Source: Janibacter sp. Soil728 (GTDB lineage Bacteria; Actinomycetota; Actinomycetes; Actinomycetales; Dermatophilaceae). Taken from it: a DNA stretch of 64,000 nt. Location: positions 62,289-126,288 of the forward strand of contig NZ_LMRZ01000001.1 in NCBI RefSeq assembly GCF_001428305.1, written 5' to 3'. Shown in pieces: positions 9,226-16,788 of the stretch. The number at the start of each line of letters is the position of its first letter. Positions within the stretch are counted from its first letter, which is position 1. The position numbers were made by a program, and so were the translations under genes. Under the pieces are notes generated by a model, which searched no databases, was not told the origin of the DNA, and worked only from the letters and a program-made list of their open reading frames with translations.

Positions 9226-10440
9226 GTGGATCCGATCACCAACCCCTATGCCCCAGGCGCCGGCCAGCGTCCGCCCGAGCTCGCCGGCCGTGACGAGCAG
9301 CTGACCCGCTTCGACGTCGTGCTCAAGCGCATCGTCAGCGGGCGCCCCGAGCGCTCCCTCGTCCTCACCGGGCTGCGCGGTGTCGGCAAGACCGTGCTGC
9401 TCAACCAGCTGCGCTCGGCCGCCGTGCGCGCCAAGTGGGGCACCGGCAAGCTCGAGGCGCGGCCCGAGCTGGGGCTGCGCCGACCGCTGTCCAGCGCCCT
9501 CCACCAGGCGGTGCGCGAGCTCGGGCACACGCAGGAGGAGGAGGTCGAGCACGTGCTCGGCGTCATCAAGTCCTTCGCCCAGCGCGACGCCAAGCCGGGC
9601 ACCAAGCTGCGCGAGGTGTGGAACCCCGGGATCGACGCGCCGCCCATCAAGGGACGCGCCGACTCCGGTGACATCGAGATCGACCTCGTCGAGCTCTTCA
9701 CCGACGTCGGCGGGCTCGCAGCCGACCTCGGCCGGGGTGTCGCGATCTTCATCGACGAGATGCAGGACCTCGGCCCGGAGGACATCTCCGCGATCTGCGC
9801 GGCCTGCCACGAGATGAGCCAGTCGGGTCTGCCGCTCATCGTCGTCGGAGCCGGCCTGCCACACCTGCCGGCGGTGCTGTCGGCGAGCAAGTCCTACAGC
9901 GAGCGCCTCTTCCGCTACCAGCGCATCGACCGGCTGGCCCGCGAGGAGGCGGACCGGGCCCTCAGCGCGCCCGCGGCCGACGAGCTCGCGGAGTACGAGC
10001 GGGAGGCACTCGACGCGCTCTACATCGCGACCGGCGGCTACCCGTACTTCATCCAGGCCTACGGCAAGGCGGTGTGGGACCAGGCCCCGCAGTCGCCGAT
10101 CCGCGCCGAGGACGTGCGCGTCGCCTCACCCGAGGCCGAGTCGGAGCTGGCCGTCGGGTTCTTCGGGTCGCGCTACGAGCGGGCGACGCCCGGCGAGCGG
10201 GAGTACCTGCGGGCGATGGCCGACGTGGCCGCCGACATCGCGGCGAAGGGGGAGGAGTCTCTCGACGACATCGAGTCCGTCCTCACCTCCGAGGTCGCGA
10301 GCACCCTGGGCAAGAAGCCACAGTCCCTCTCCCCCGCGCGGGACGCCTTGCTGAAGAAGGGGTTGATCTACTCCGCCGAGCGGGGACGGATCGCCTTCAC
10401 GGTTCCTCACTTCGGGCGGTACCTGCGCGAGCAGACCTGA
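9226..10440 (+). CDS. AAA/STAND-like P-loop ATPase with C-terminal winged helix, 404 aa
   Basis: Walker A is GLRGVGKT (about residues 48-55) and Walker B is VAIFIDEMQDL. The downstream FRYQRIDRLAREEADRAL region and a C-terminal winged-helix-like part (SLSPARDALLKKGLIYS, then FTVPHFGRYLRE) match Orc1/Cdc6-like or archaeal-type ATPases found singly in actinobacteria. The start is GTG 9226. No strong ribosome site is evident, so it may be leaderless. The biological role is not known. The direct repeats TGAACGAGGA...TGATCA just downstream (10488-10567) could be targets of its winged-helix domain, but that is speculation. Confidence 0.8.
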   Translation: MDPITNPYAPGAGQRPPELAGRDEQLTRFDVVLKRIVSGRPERSLVLTGLRGVGKTVLLNQLRSAAVRAKWGTGKLEARPELGLRRPLSSALHQAVRELGHTQEEEVEHVLGVIKSFAQRDAKPGTKLREVWNPGIDAPPIKGRADSGDIEIDLVELFTDVGGLAADLGRGVAIFIDEMQDLGPEDISAICAACHEMSQSGLPLIVVGAGLPHLPAVLSASKSYSERLFRYQRIDRLAREEADRALSAPAADELAEYEREALDALYIATGGYPYFIQAYGKAVWDQAPQSPIRAEDVRVASPEAESELAVGFFGSRYERATPGEREYLRAMADVAADIAAKGEESLDDIESVLTSEVASTLGKKPQSLSPARDALLKKGLIYSAERGRIAFTVPHFGRYLREQT

Positions 10441-10487
10441 GGGCCTACCTGTCCGGGAACTACCGATTCTGATCATTCGGTCCGTTC

Positions 10488-10567
10488 TGAACGAGGAAAA
10501 TGATCAACGTGATCAGACAGCGCTCGTGAACGAGGATTTTGATCATTTTGAACGAGGAAAGTGATCA
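10488..10567 (+). repeat. Three 19-bp direct repeats, TGAACGAGGAnnnTGATCA type
   Basis: Copies lie at 10488-10506, 10527-10545 and 10549-10567. They are identical except for the 3-4 bases before TGATCA. Starts are 39 and 22 bp apart. A degenerate fourth copy, ending in GATTCTGATCA, lies at 10457-10475. They fill the 157-bp gap between the ATPase gene and the convergent epimerase gene. TGATCA is palindromic, suggesting dimeric binding sites. Confidence 0.8.
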
Positions 10568-10597
10568 TCCTGCGGGTGGTGTCCGCTGAGCGACAGG

Positions 10598-11533
10598 TCA
10601 GATCTCGGAGCGCCCGGCGCGCTGCCACTGCTCCTCTTGGGGGGTGGGCATGTACTGCAGTTCGTCGTTGCGGTGGAACCAGTCGAGCGCGGAGCGCAGG
10701 CCCTCCGCCAGTGGCAGATCGTGCCCAGCTGCGGTGTTGGTCAACTTCGAGACATCGAGGGTGAGTTCGGCGTCGCGGAAGGGAAAGTAGTCGCGGGCCG
10801 GGATGTTTGGGTCGTGGATCTCAACCAGTTCGGGCCGCACGTCGGCCACTTCTCCGAGCAGTTCCAAGTAGTCACGGAAGCTGTAAGTGGCCCGCTCACC
10901 CGTGTTGTACACGCCAGCCGGCAGTGTCCCTTCGCACGCCGCAAGGACGATCTCCGCGAGGACGTCAGCGCGCAGAAACTGCACGCGCGTGCTTCCGTCT
11001 CCAGGCATGTACACCGGGCGGCCACTGAGCATGCGAGCCCATAGGAACTGCTCGCGCTGGTCTGCGTTGTGCGGGCCGTAAACGTACGGAGGTCGCAGCA
11101 CCGTCAACCGATCAGGGAAAGCTTCCTTCAGTAGCCGCTCGCAGGCGGATTTATCCACGCCGTACTCGCCCCAGATCGCGTCACCCACCGGCTCTTGGTC
11201 CTCACGGAACGGCGGCGGGGTCTCCTCCCGGTCGTACACGGCGGCGGAACTGATGAACACGTAGCGCGAAGGCGGGCTAAGCCGCAGCGCGGTCAGAACG
11301 CCGGGGAACATGGCGGGTTCGGTGCCGGAGACATCAACCACGACGTCATAGGGATCACGCAGCACTGCGGCAGTGCCTTCCCGGTCCGCCCGGTCCCCCA
11401 CCAGGAGTTTCACGTCGTCGCGCGGCAACGGACGCGTGCCCCGGTTGAGCAGCGTCACGTCATGTCCCTCAGCGAGGCGATCGACGATCGCCCGGCCGAC
11501 GAACCGGGTGCCACCAAGCACCAAGATGTTCAT
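10598..11533 (-). CDS. NAD(P)-dependent epimerase/dehydratase (extended SDR), 311 aa
   Basis: The N-terminal Rossmann motif is GGTRFVGRAIV. The catalytic region has SSAAVY followed by Tyr-Gly-Val-Asp-Lys (YxxxK). RPPYVYGPHN and GVYNTGERATYSFRDYL follow, typical of extended SDRs acting on nucleotide sugars or related NAD(P)-dependent isomerases. The first 40 residues also resemble plastid CSP41-like RNA-binding SDRs, so the substrate cannot be assigned. The start is ATG 11533. The upstream gap carries a 13-bp near-palindrome that may be an operator. It stands alone at the left end of the accessory island, convergent with the ATPase gene. Confidence 0.88.
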   Translation of the reverse strand: MNILVLGGTRFVGRAIVDRLAEGHDVTLLNRGTRPLPRDDVKLLVGDRADREGTAAVLRDPYDVVVDVSGTEPAMFPGVLTALRLSPPSRYVFISSAAVYDREETPPPFREDQEPVGDAIWGEYGVDKSACERLLKEAFPDRLTVLRPPYVYGPHNADQREQFLWARMLSGRPVYMPGDGSTRVQFLRADVLAEIVLAACEGTLPAGVYNTGERATYSFRDYLELLGEVADVRPELVEIHDPNIPARDYFPFRDAELTLDVSKLTNTAAGHDLPLAEGLRSALDWFHRNDELQYMPTPQEEQWQRAGRSEI

Positions 11534-11741
11534 GGCTTTCCTTCCTTAAGTGAGTCACGTTGTTTTGCTAACGCAGCGTTATCGAAACGGGAGGTTGTCG
11601 CGGGCGAGAGACCATCCACCATTGAGTTGGAAGACACCCGCAAACCCGGTGTCACACAGAGCCCCGTCACCGGAGAGATCAGCGAGCGACGCCGAAGAAC
11701 AGGGTCCACTGACCGATCGTCATACGGAGCAGCGGTGCCGA
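11534..11741. promoter_or_regulatory. Intergenic region with operator-like TAACGC-A-GCGTTA
   Basis: TAACGC and GCGTTA at 11569-11581 form a perfect inverted repeat around one base, 36 bp upstream of the epimerase start. It is the kind of site bound by a TetR- or MarR-type dimer, but no such regulator is nearby. No gene is supported in the rest of the gap. Confidence 0.35.
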
Positions 11742-12500
11742 TCAGCTGGTGCGTTGGGCGACCACGTGGATCTGTGAGCCGAAGTGTCGGTACGGGTCTC
11801 GTCTGCTGGCCTCGTACTCGACGTCCAAGAGACGGCGCAGCTCGGGCTCGGGTGGAGGCGCTTGGTCGGCTGGCATGGGGTCGGTGAAGACGCGCACGCC
11901 GTACCACTGCACGACGGCGAAGCCGAGCTCGGTCAGGCACCCGGTGATGTTCTCCAGGGTATGGGCCGTGGCCGTGACGCCGAGCTCGTTGACGTAGGTC
12001 TTGGCGCCCAGGGCTTCGGTGGCGGCCCGCCACTGACCGCGCAGGGCCGGCCGGTAGGCCAGTGCTGCGCCGTTGCGAAAAGTGACCGATAGGAGACCGT
12101 CGGGGATGGCGTAGCTCGCCAACATCGCCAGCGCAGCTGCGGTGTCCTCCAAATACATGAGTAGGCCGTGCGCACAGACAACCTCGAACCTTCGGTCATC
12201 GAGCAGCGCGGGTAGGTCCTCCAGGGAACCGACGCAGGTCTGCACTTGGAGCCCGCCAGCGTGAGCGGCCGCACGCAGCTGTTCGAGTAGCGCGGTCGAC
12301 GGGTCGACACCGACCACGGTGCACCCACGTTCGGCGAGCCGGATCGCTTGCGTGCCCTGCCCGCACCCCACGTCAAGGACCGTGTGCCGGGACGGGACGT
12401 GGCATTCGAGTTGTCGGGCGATCGACTCCTGTCTGACGAGGTTACGCAGGCCGCCCAGGCGTTCCACCCAAGTCCCCTCCGCAGCGCTGAACAATGTCAT
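11742..12500 (-). CDS. Class I SAM-dependent methyltransferase, 252 aa
   Basis: Motif I is VLDVGCGQGTQAIRLAERG. It is followed by VVGVDPST (acidic end of strand 2) and VVCAHGLLMYLED (motif IV region). The N-terminal part (WVERLGGLRNLVRQESIARQL) and overall layout recall SmtA/CmoM-like methyltransferases, but the substrate is not determined. ATG 12500 was chosen because the conserved sequence begins there. The frame is open further upstream to 12647, but that part is arginine-rich and unlike the family. The gene is monocistronic, with spacing of about 200 bp on both sides, like its neighbours in this accessory string. Confidence 0.87.
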   Translation of the reverse strand: MTLFSAAEGTWVERLGGLRNLVRQESIARQLECHVPSRHTVLDVGCGQGTQAIRLAERGCTVVGVDPSTALLEQLRAAAHAGGLQVQTCVGSLEDLPALLDDRRFEVVCAHGLLMYLEDTAAALAMLASYAIPDGLLSVTFRNGAALAYRPALRGQWRAATEALGAKTYVNELGVTATAHTLENITGCLTELGFAVVQWYGVRVFTDPMPADQAPPPEPELRRLLDVEYEASRRDPYRHFGSQIHVVAQRTS

Positions 12501-12705
12501 GCGCCCGAGCCTGCCACCTGAACCAAAGAAGAGGGCTGTTCGCGACGCGCGCCTGCACGAGCCCACCTGGACGCCCGACCGGTGGACGTTCCATGTCCGG
12601 TCGGCGTTCGGCTTGTAGGACCTCGGAGTCGGAGCCTGACATGCCATCCCGTCGGGATGGTTTACAGAATTGCTCGGCGACTCGATTGGACTATGGACGA
12701 CACCT
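12501..12705. other. Intergenic spacer with GC hairpin at 12644-12660
   Basis: CCATCCC (12644-12650) and GGGATGG (12654-12660) form a 7-bp stem around GTC, followed on the plus strand by TTTA. It lies 46 bp beyond the 3' end of the HEAT-repeat gene. Read in that gene's direction there is no U-run, so termination is uncertain. Nothing else is recognised. Confidence 0.35.
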
Positions 12706-13155
12706 CTAAGTTCCGGCTGCCGTCACAGAGACAACAGCTCGGTGTGCGGCAGCACGCACTCGTTGCACAGGGTCATGGCGAAGGTCGGCCACGACCGACA
12801 GTGCATCGCCTAACTGGTGGCGGGCGACGACCTTGGCAGCCATCTCCCGGACCCTCCATGCGTCATCGTTCAACGCGTCGACAATCGCGGGCTGAGCGGC
12901 ATCGTCCCAGGCCCACAGCAGTCCTCGAGCTGCCCAGACGCGAAGCCAGTACTCAGGGCCGCTCGGCTCGCCGGTCACTACCCATCGTGCTGGAGGGCCG
13001 CCGAGCGCGAGGACCAACGCCGGATCAGCATCGCCGCCCCTGAGGAGGTCAATGCATCCAACGACGACTGCGCTGTGGCCGCGGCGGGCACACTCGGCCT
13101 CGATGCTCTCTCGTGGAGTTTGCCCCCACCGCGATGCGGCCGCCACCCCGCCCAT
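12706..13155 (-). CDS. Small HEAT-repeat-like protein, 149 aa
   Basis: The C-terminal 85 residues contain at least two helical repeats of HEAT/PBS-lyase type: WLRVWAARGLLWAWDDAAQPA, split as one repeat before AIVDALNDDAWRVREMAAKV and a second ending DPVQRVRAAAHRAV. Such proteins are protein-interaction scaffolds. The N-terminal 50 residues are not recognised. ATG 13155 is the first start after an in-frame stop at about 13200, without a clear ribosome site, so the N-terminus is uncertain. It is an isolated accessory gene bounded on its 5' side by repeat element A. Confidence 0.6.
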   Translation of the reverse strand: MGGVAAASRWGQTPRESIEAECARRGHSAVVVGCIDLLRGGDADPALVLALGGPPARWVVTGEPSGPEYWLRVWAARGLLWAWDDAAQPAIVDALNDDAWRVREMAAKVVARHQLGDALSVVADLRHDPVQRVRAAAHRAVVSVTAAGT

Positions 13156-13251
13156 CTTGCCGTAGTCGCCGGACCCGTCGCATGGATGGGGGTCGCGCGA
13201 TCACTGCACAGCCTTCTCGCGAAGAAGCCGACTTACCGCCCGTCCATAGGG

Positions 13252-13400
13252 GGATCCTCTTGCGGGACGGCCCGATGCAGCGGACGCGGCAACGCGACGG
13301 GCGAACCGTAGGGCTCGACTCGGGCACTTTGCACGGCGCCCGTCTCAATGGGGTATGTGTGCAAAGTAGGCCGCGTGTCGTATGCAGTCACGGCCGTTCT
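13252..13400 (+). repeat. Inter-gene repeat element, copy A
   Basis: The left part (13252-13330, GATCCTCTTGCGGGACGGCC and onward) aligns to 16536-16616 of copy C with scattered substitutions. The right part (13367-13390, TAGGCCGCGTGTCGTATGCA then GTCA) matches copies B and C. Between them CTTTGCAC (13327-13334) and GTGCAAAG (13359-13366) form a perfect stem. The element lies upstream of the HEAT gene and downstream of the glycosyltransferase gene. The gap 13156-13572 holds no other gene. Confidence 0.7.
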
Positions 13401-13418
13401 TTGCAGCAAAAACCGATT

Positions 13419-13436
13419 GTTATGGATCGCCATAAC
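13419..13436. promoter_or_regulatory. 18-bp palindrome GTTATGG-ATCG-CCATAAC
   Basis: A perfect 7-bp inverted repeat around ATCG in the spacer next to repeat element A, with short outer arms ACCGAT (about 13412) and ATCGGT (about 13444). It may be a protein-binding site or a hairpin at the end of the glycosyltransferase transcript. It lacks the exact integron core sequences. Confidence 0.4.
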
Positions 13437-13572
13437 TAGTCGTTATCGGTCGACGGCCTTGGACGTGGCTGGCTCGCGGTGTCTCCGTGCCGCCCCGGCC
13501 GGATCGTTCCTCGTCGCCCCATCACATGGCGTCGTTGAGGGGACGTTTGGTTCTGCGAGCACGAGCGGATCG

Positions 13573-14676
13573 TCATTGCAGTACCGACTCGAGGTGTTCG
13601 ACGATTGTGGACGGTTTCGGGAGCCTTAGCGTGGAGCGGCGAAGTTGTGCGGTCCGGTGCCTTGCCCGCTCGTCTGCCAGAAGGTCGGTGATCGTTTCCG
13701 CGATTGTGTGGGCTGTGGCCGTGATCGGGTCGAGGACCCGACCGAGACCTATCCGGCTCACGCTGTCGGCCGTGAACGGCTGGTCCGCTCCCATCGGGAG
13801 GACGATCTGTGGTGCTCCGCCCATGACCGATCGCAGGAACAGGCCACTGCCACCGTGGTGGAGGACGACGCTCGCATGAGGGATCACGACATCGAAGTCG
13901 ACGAACTGCTCCACGCGCACCTGCGGGGGCTGGCTTCCGAAGCGTTCCGGGTTGAGGTCGCGACCGATGGCCACGACGGCGGGCGCCCCGGTGGCCGAGA
14001 GTGCCTTGAGGATTCGATCGAAGAGGTCACCAGATTCCGTGTTGAACTCGGTGCCGAGCGTCGCGACGATCGACCCGTCTGGATCCGGCGCTGAGCCCGC
14101 ATCGGGCTGCATCCAAAGCGCGTCGGCGGGCGCGGGGAAGTGGGGATCTCGCATTGGCGGGGCGAATGGGACGACGAAGAAGTCCCCGTACGGGCGGATC
14201 GGCTCCGGCACTCCGAGCTGATTACTGAGCACATCGAGCGCATCGGTGAGTCGCCCTGGTCGCACGAGCGCGCCGGACGCGATCACCGCCACGACGACAA
14301 CCGGGATCCGCGCCCGCTGCGCTGCAGCGATGGCACCGAAGTCGACCTCGTCGCAAACAACGAGGTCGTACCCGCGCAGTTCGTCGTCCAAAGCCGCAGC
14401 CGCTACAAGCGCCGCCCGCCCGGCGAAATGGCCCTCGACCACCGCCAGTTCGTGTTCGATATCCACCGGCGCGAGTGGAGCGATCGCATCGGCGAGTTCG
14501 CTTCGCCGGTCTGGCCGAGCAAAGATGCGACGGTAAATACCGGGGGGAACACCGGAAGTCGCGGACTCGCGCCCGGCAAGAGTCAGCTCGTGGCCAGCCG
14601 AAGCGAGGGCGCGATGCAGCGGCATCTGAGGAACAAGGTGCCCGGCTCCACCCGCGAACGAACACAGAACCCGCAT
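13573..14676 (-). CDS. Glycosyltransferase of the UGT/GT-B (GT1) type, 367 aa
   Basis: The N-terminus MRVLCSFAGGAGHLVPQMPL is typical of GT1 enzymes. The C-terminal sugar-nucleotide site is HHGGSGLFLRSVMGGAPQIV followed by LPMGADQPFTADSV and the final Gly-Leu-Gly. Such enzymes glycosylate small lipophilic acceptors or natural products. I chose ATG 14676 because the GT1 motif starts there. A TTG at 14703 would add nine residues. It is an orphan, with no biosynthetic genes beside it. Repeat elements A and B lie on its two sides, giving a cassette-like appearance. Confidence 0.88.
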   Translation of the reverse strand: MRVLCSFAGGAGHLVPQMPLHRALASAGHELTLAGRESATSGVPPGIYRRIFARPDRRSELADAIAPLAPVDIEHELAVVEGHFAGRAALVAAAALDDELRGYDLVVCDEVDFGAIAAAQRARIPVVVVAVIASGALVRPGRLTDALDVLSNQLGVPEPIRPYGDFFVVPFAPPMRDPHFPAPADALWMQPDAGSAPDPDGSIVATLGTEFNTESGDLFDRILKALSATGAPAVVAIGRDLNPERFGSQPPQVRVEQFVDFDVVIPHASVVLHHGGSGLFLRSVMGGAPQIVLPMGADQPFTADSVSRIGLGRVLDPITATAHTIAETITDLLADERARHRTAQLRRSTLRLPKPSTIVEHLESVLQ

Positions 14677-14840
14677 GGCAGCGACGTTACCAACAAGGAT
14701 CAATCATGATTAGGCGCTCAACGGGTTCGATGCCGCCTCCGGCTGAGCGACGTCCGAGGCTATGTGCGCACGGGGATTCGCTTCGGGAAGCTTCTAAAAG
14801 ACGGATGACGACTGGACCGTCCTCAGCACTGAACAGCCGG

Positions 14841-14917
14841 TACTTTGCACACCCCTTGACGGAGCGCCCTTGTTCACAAGGTAGGCCGCGTGTCGTGTGC
14901 AGTCATCGCTGCATCTC
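14841..14917 (+). repeat. Inter-gene repeat element, copy B
   Basis: TACTTTGCAC at 14841 matches copy A. The 3' part 14882-14917 matches copy C over about 33 bp with few differences. TGCACAC (14846-14852) pairs with GTGTGCA (14895-14901). It lies 165 bp upstream of the glycosyltransferase start. The left half seen in A and C is not recognisable here, so this copy is shorter or more decayed. Confidence 0.65.
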
Positions 14918-14922
14918 GTCAC

Positions 14923-15096
14923 ATGGGCACGGACGCCGGGATGGAACCGGTGGCTCCGGCCTGGCTGACGGTGGTGCCATTGGTGACCACGATGGGTGCG
15001 GCCGCCACGGTGACATGGTGGCGGCGCGCCGAGGTGGTCCGACTGGCAGTGGGCCAAAAGATGCGCCTCTCCTCTGTCGCCACCCACATCATCTAG
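14923..15096 (+). CDS. Possible small membrane protein, 57 aa
   Basis: A short open frame from ATG 14923 (or ATG 14941) contains one hydrophobic stretch (PAWLTVVPLVTTMGAAATV) followed by a basic segment (WWRRAEVVRLAVGQKMRL), consistent with a single-pass membrane peptide. It begins right after repeat element B. There is no clear ribosome site and no recognised family, so it may be chance. Without it, the stretch 14677-15156 would contain only repeat element B. Confidence 0.3.
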   Translation: MGTDAGMEPVAPAWLTVVPLVTTMGAAATVTWWRRAEVVRLAVGQKMRLSSVATHII

Positions 15097-15156
15097 GACC
15101 TACCTCGGGAAGGCGTACCTGCGGGGGTCATCCTTCGAGGCCCCTCGAAGCAGAGG

Positions 15157-15450
15157 TCAGAGCAATTTGTCAAAGACGTCCGGGTAGGGGCAACCACGGT
15201 TTCCGCGGTTGCCGGGATCACCAGGGTTCCCGGGGTTCCCGGGATTGCCGGGATTGCCGATGTTCCCGAAGTCCCCAAGGTGCTTGTTCACTACTTGGGC
15301 TTCGAACAGTTCGCCGACGTACTGCCCGTTGAGGCGATGAACATGGCTGCCACTCAGTTGGCCGACTGCGGTGCCACCGAGCTCGTGGACGTAGCGCCCG
15401 TGGACGAAGCCCACGGCTTTTCCTGAGGTCGCGTAGATGTACTGAGTCAT
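15157..15450 (-). CDS. Small four-repeat beta protein with collagen-like Gly-X-Y tail, 97 aa
   Basis: Residues 1-58 consist of four related units of about 16 residues, each with aromatic or His and Gly-Val motifs (YIYATSGKAVGFVHG; RYVHELGGTAVGQLSG; SHVHRLNGQYVGELFE; AQVVNKHLGDFGN). This resembles the small proteins named 4-fold beta flower proteins (family name from memory). Residues 59-85 are nine consecutive Gly-X-Y triplets (GNP, GDP, GNR types), which is collagen-like and unusual in so small a bacterial protein. A short CPYPDVFDKLL end follows. There is no signal peptide. It is divergent from the TIR gene with 145 bp between starts, so they may share regulation. Function unknown. A ligand-sensing or oligomerising role is only a guess. 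Confidence 0.72.
   Translation of the reverse strand: MTQYIYATSGKAVGFVHGRYVHELGGTAVGQLSGSHVHRLNGQYVGELFEAQVVNKHLGDFGNIGNPGNPGNPGNPGDPGNRGNRGCPYPDVFDKLL
15196..15276 (-). repeat. 9-bp tandem repeat encoding Gly-X-Y triplets
   Basis: Nine 9-bp units within the small repeat protein, most of the GGNAAYCCN type on the coding strand. Because each unit is three codons, unit gain or loss keeps the frame and would change only the length of the collagen-like tail. Confidence 0.75.
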
Positions 15451-15595
15451 GGGCGCAGACTAGACGCAACCTCGAGTACGGCCCAGATGACCTTCAATGT
15501 TGCGATCCTTGCCCAGAAGGGCGCGGCGCGGTGTCGATTGTTGTCCTCCTCTGGTATTCGTGTTGCCTAACGTTCCGATAAAGACGGTGAGACGC

Positions 15596-16465
15596 ATGGG
15601 CATGATGGATCAGCACCGACGTCAGATGACGCACGAGCGCGCGAAGAAGCTGCGACTAAGCAAGGACGTACAGAGCATCAGTAAGCGGCTGTCTGAGAAG
15701 CGGGCCAAGGTCACCAAGGCCAACACCGAGAGCATTCGCAAGTCCCGGCAGCGCGAGGTCGACGCTCTTGAACGGGACTTGGTCCGGACCGAGAACAAGG
15801 TGGTCGACCAGGAAAAGGCGATCGCAAACCTCCAGAAGAAGATCGACAAGGAGGGGGACGCAGCGCAAGGGAGGCGAGATCGGACCGATGCCCGGCGCGA
15901 GCGGGATCGGGCCCGCCGTGACCAGGTTGTCGATCGAGACCTTGACTTGCTGGTCCAGACCACGTCGGCTCTCGATGCTCGACTCACCGAGGTCGAGGCA
16001 TCCTCCCTGAATACGCTGGCACTGGCCGTCGCGAGCGACCTCGTGGATCGTCAGTACGACGTGTTCCTGTCCTTCGCTACACCGGACGAAACCGCGGCCA
16101 GCAACCTCCGTGACGAACTGCAGGCTCGTGGTCTCGACGTCTGGATGGTCGACGCGCAGGTCGGTCTCGGGCAGTCGCTCGTGACGGGGATCGACAACGG
16201 CATTGGATCGTCGCGGTGCGGCATCACCTTCGTCACCCCGGCCTACGTCGACCCGAGTCGGTTCTGGCCACGTCAGGAGCTAGCGGCGCTGATTATGGGA
16301 CGCAAGAGGGTCATACCAGTCATCTCCGGTCTTGAGTTCGACGACGTCGAGAAGTTCAGCTCGCTCTTAGGCGACCGCAAGGGCCTCAGTACCGACATTC
16401 ACGGGCTCGACGAGATTGCCGATCTCATTGTTCACTCTTTGAGCGACGAGACTCCCAGGCAGTGA
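15596..16465 (+). CDS. Coiled-coil TIR-domain protein, 289 aa
   Basis: ATG 15596 has GGTGAG five bases upstream. Residues about 10-130 are highly charged, heptad-like coiled coil (SKRLSEKRAKVTKANTESIR; AIANLQKKIDKEGD). Residues about 153-285 form a TIR domain: YDVFLSFATPDETAASNLRD, VWMVDAQVGLGQSLVTGID, and FWPRQELAAL, where Glu228 is in the position of the NADase catalytic glutamate. Bacterial TIR proteins commonly cleave NAD or make signalling nucleotides in antiphage systems such as Thoeris (family knowledge). No Thoeris ThsA or CBASS gene is next to it. Its only close partner is the divergent collagen-tailed protein. Repeat element C lies just downstream. Confidence 0.85.
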   Translation: MGMMDQHRRQMTHERAKKLRLSKDVQSISKRLSEKRAKVTKANTESIRKSRQREVDALERDLVRTENKVVDQEKAIANLQKKIDKEGDAAQGRRDRTDARRERDRARRDQVVDRDLDLLVQTTSALDARLTEVEASSLNTLALAVASDLVDRQYDVFLSFATPDETAASNLRDELQARGLDVWMVDAQVGLGQSLVTGIDNGIGSSRCGITFVTPAYVDPSRFWPRQELAALIMGRKRVIPVISGLEFDDVEKFSSLLGDRKGLSTDIHGLDEIADLIVHSLSDETPRQ

Positions 16466-16535
16466 TTCCGGTCGGAATGGATTGCGCGAGCCGCCGCGCG
16501 ACCGGTTGCACGTCACTGTCCTTGTCCCGCAGGGC

Positions 16536-16682
16536 GATCCTCCTGCGGGACGGCCCGATGCAACAGACGCAGCAACGAGATGAGCAAGGCGTAGGAACTG
16601 ACGCGGCACTTGCGGACACCCTGCACAAGGCGGGATCTGCGCCATCTTTGCCGCGTGTGGTGTGCAGTCTCCGCTGCATCTC
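16536..16682 (+). repeat. Inter-gene repeat element, copy C
   Basis: The left half aligns with copy A (TGCGGGACGGCCCGATGCA is shared exactly). The right end (16650-16682, GCCGCGTGTGGTGTGCAGTC and onward) aligns with copies A and B. CTGCACA (16621-16627) pairs with TGTGCAG (16661-16667). Just at the left edge GTCCCGCAGG (16524-16533) pairs perfectly with CCTGCGGGAC (16542-16551). It fills most of the 323-bp gap between the TIR gene and the methyltransferase gene. Confidence 0.7.
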
Positions 16683-16788
16683 TCAGCCGGGACGACTTCG
16701 ACCCGCTTCACATCGCCCGTTCTGTCATTTCTCCGCACCAACGTCCAACAGTCCGTGCTTGATACTCACTCGTGGTTACGGTCGCTGA

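Noticed and set aside
11530-12033. Minus-strand reading frame overlapping the methyltransferase 3' end
   Set aside because: Lies in another frame of the methyltransferase and has no recognisable domain.
15196-15276. CRISPR-like short repeats
   Set aside because: The 9-bp units are contiguous, in frame and encode Gly-X-Y triplets; no spacers.
13252-16682. Integron attC sites
   Set aside because: The repeat elements fold as stem-loops between single genes, but I found no RYYYAAC/GTTRRRY core pair and no tyrosine recombinase gene in the window.
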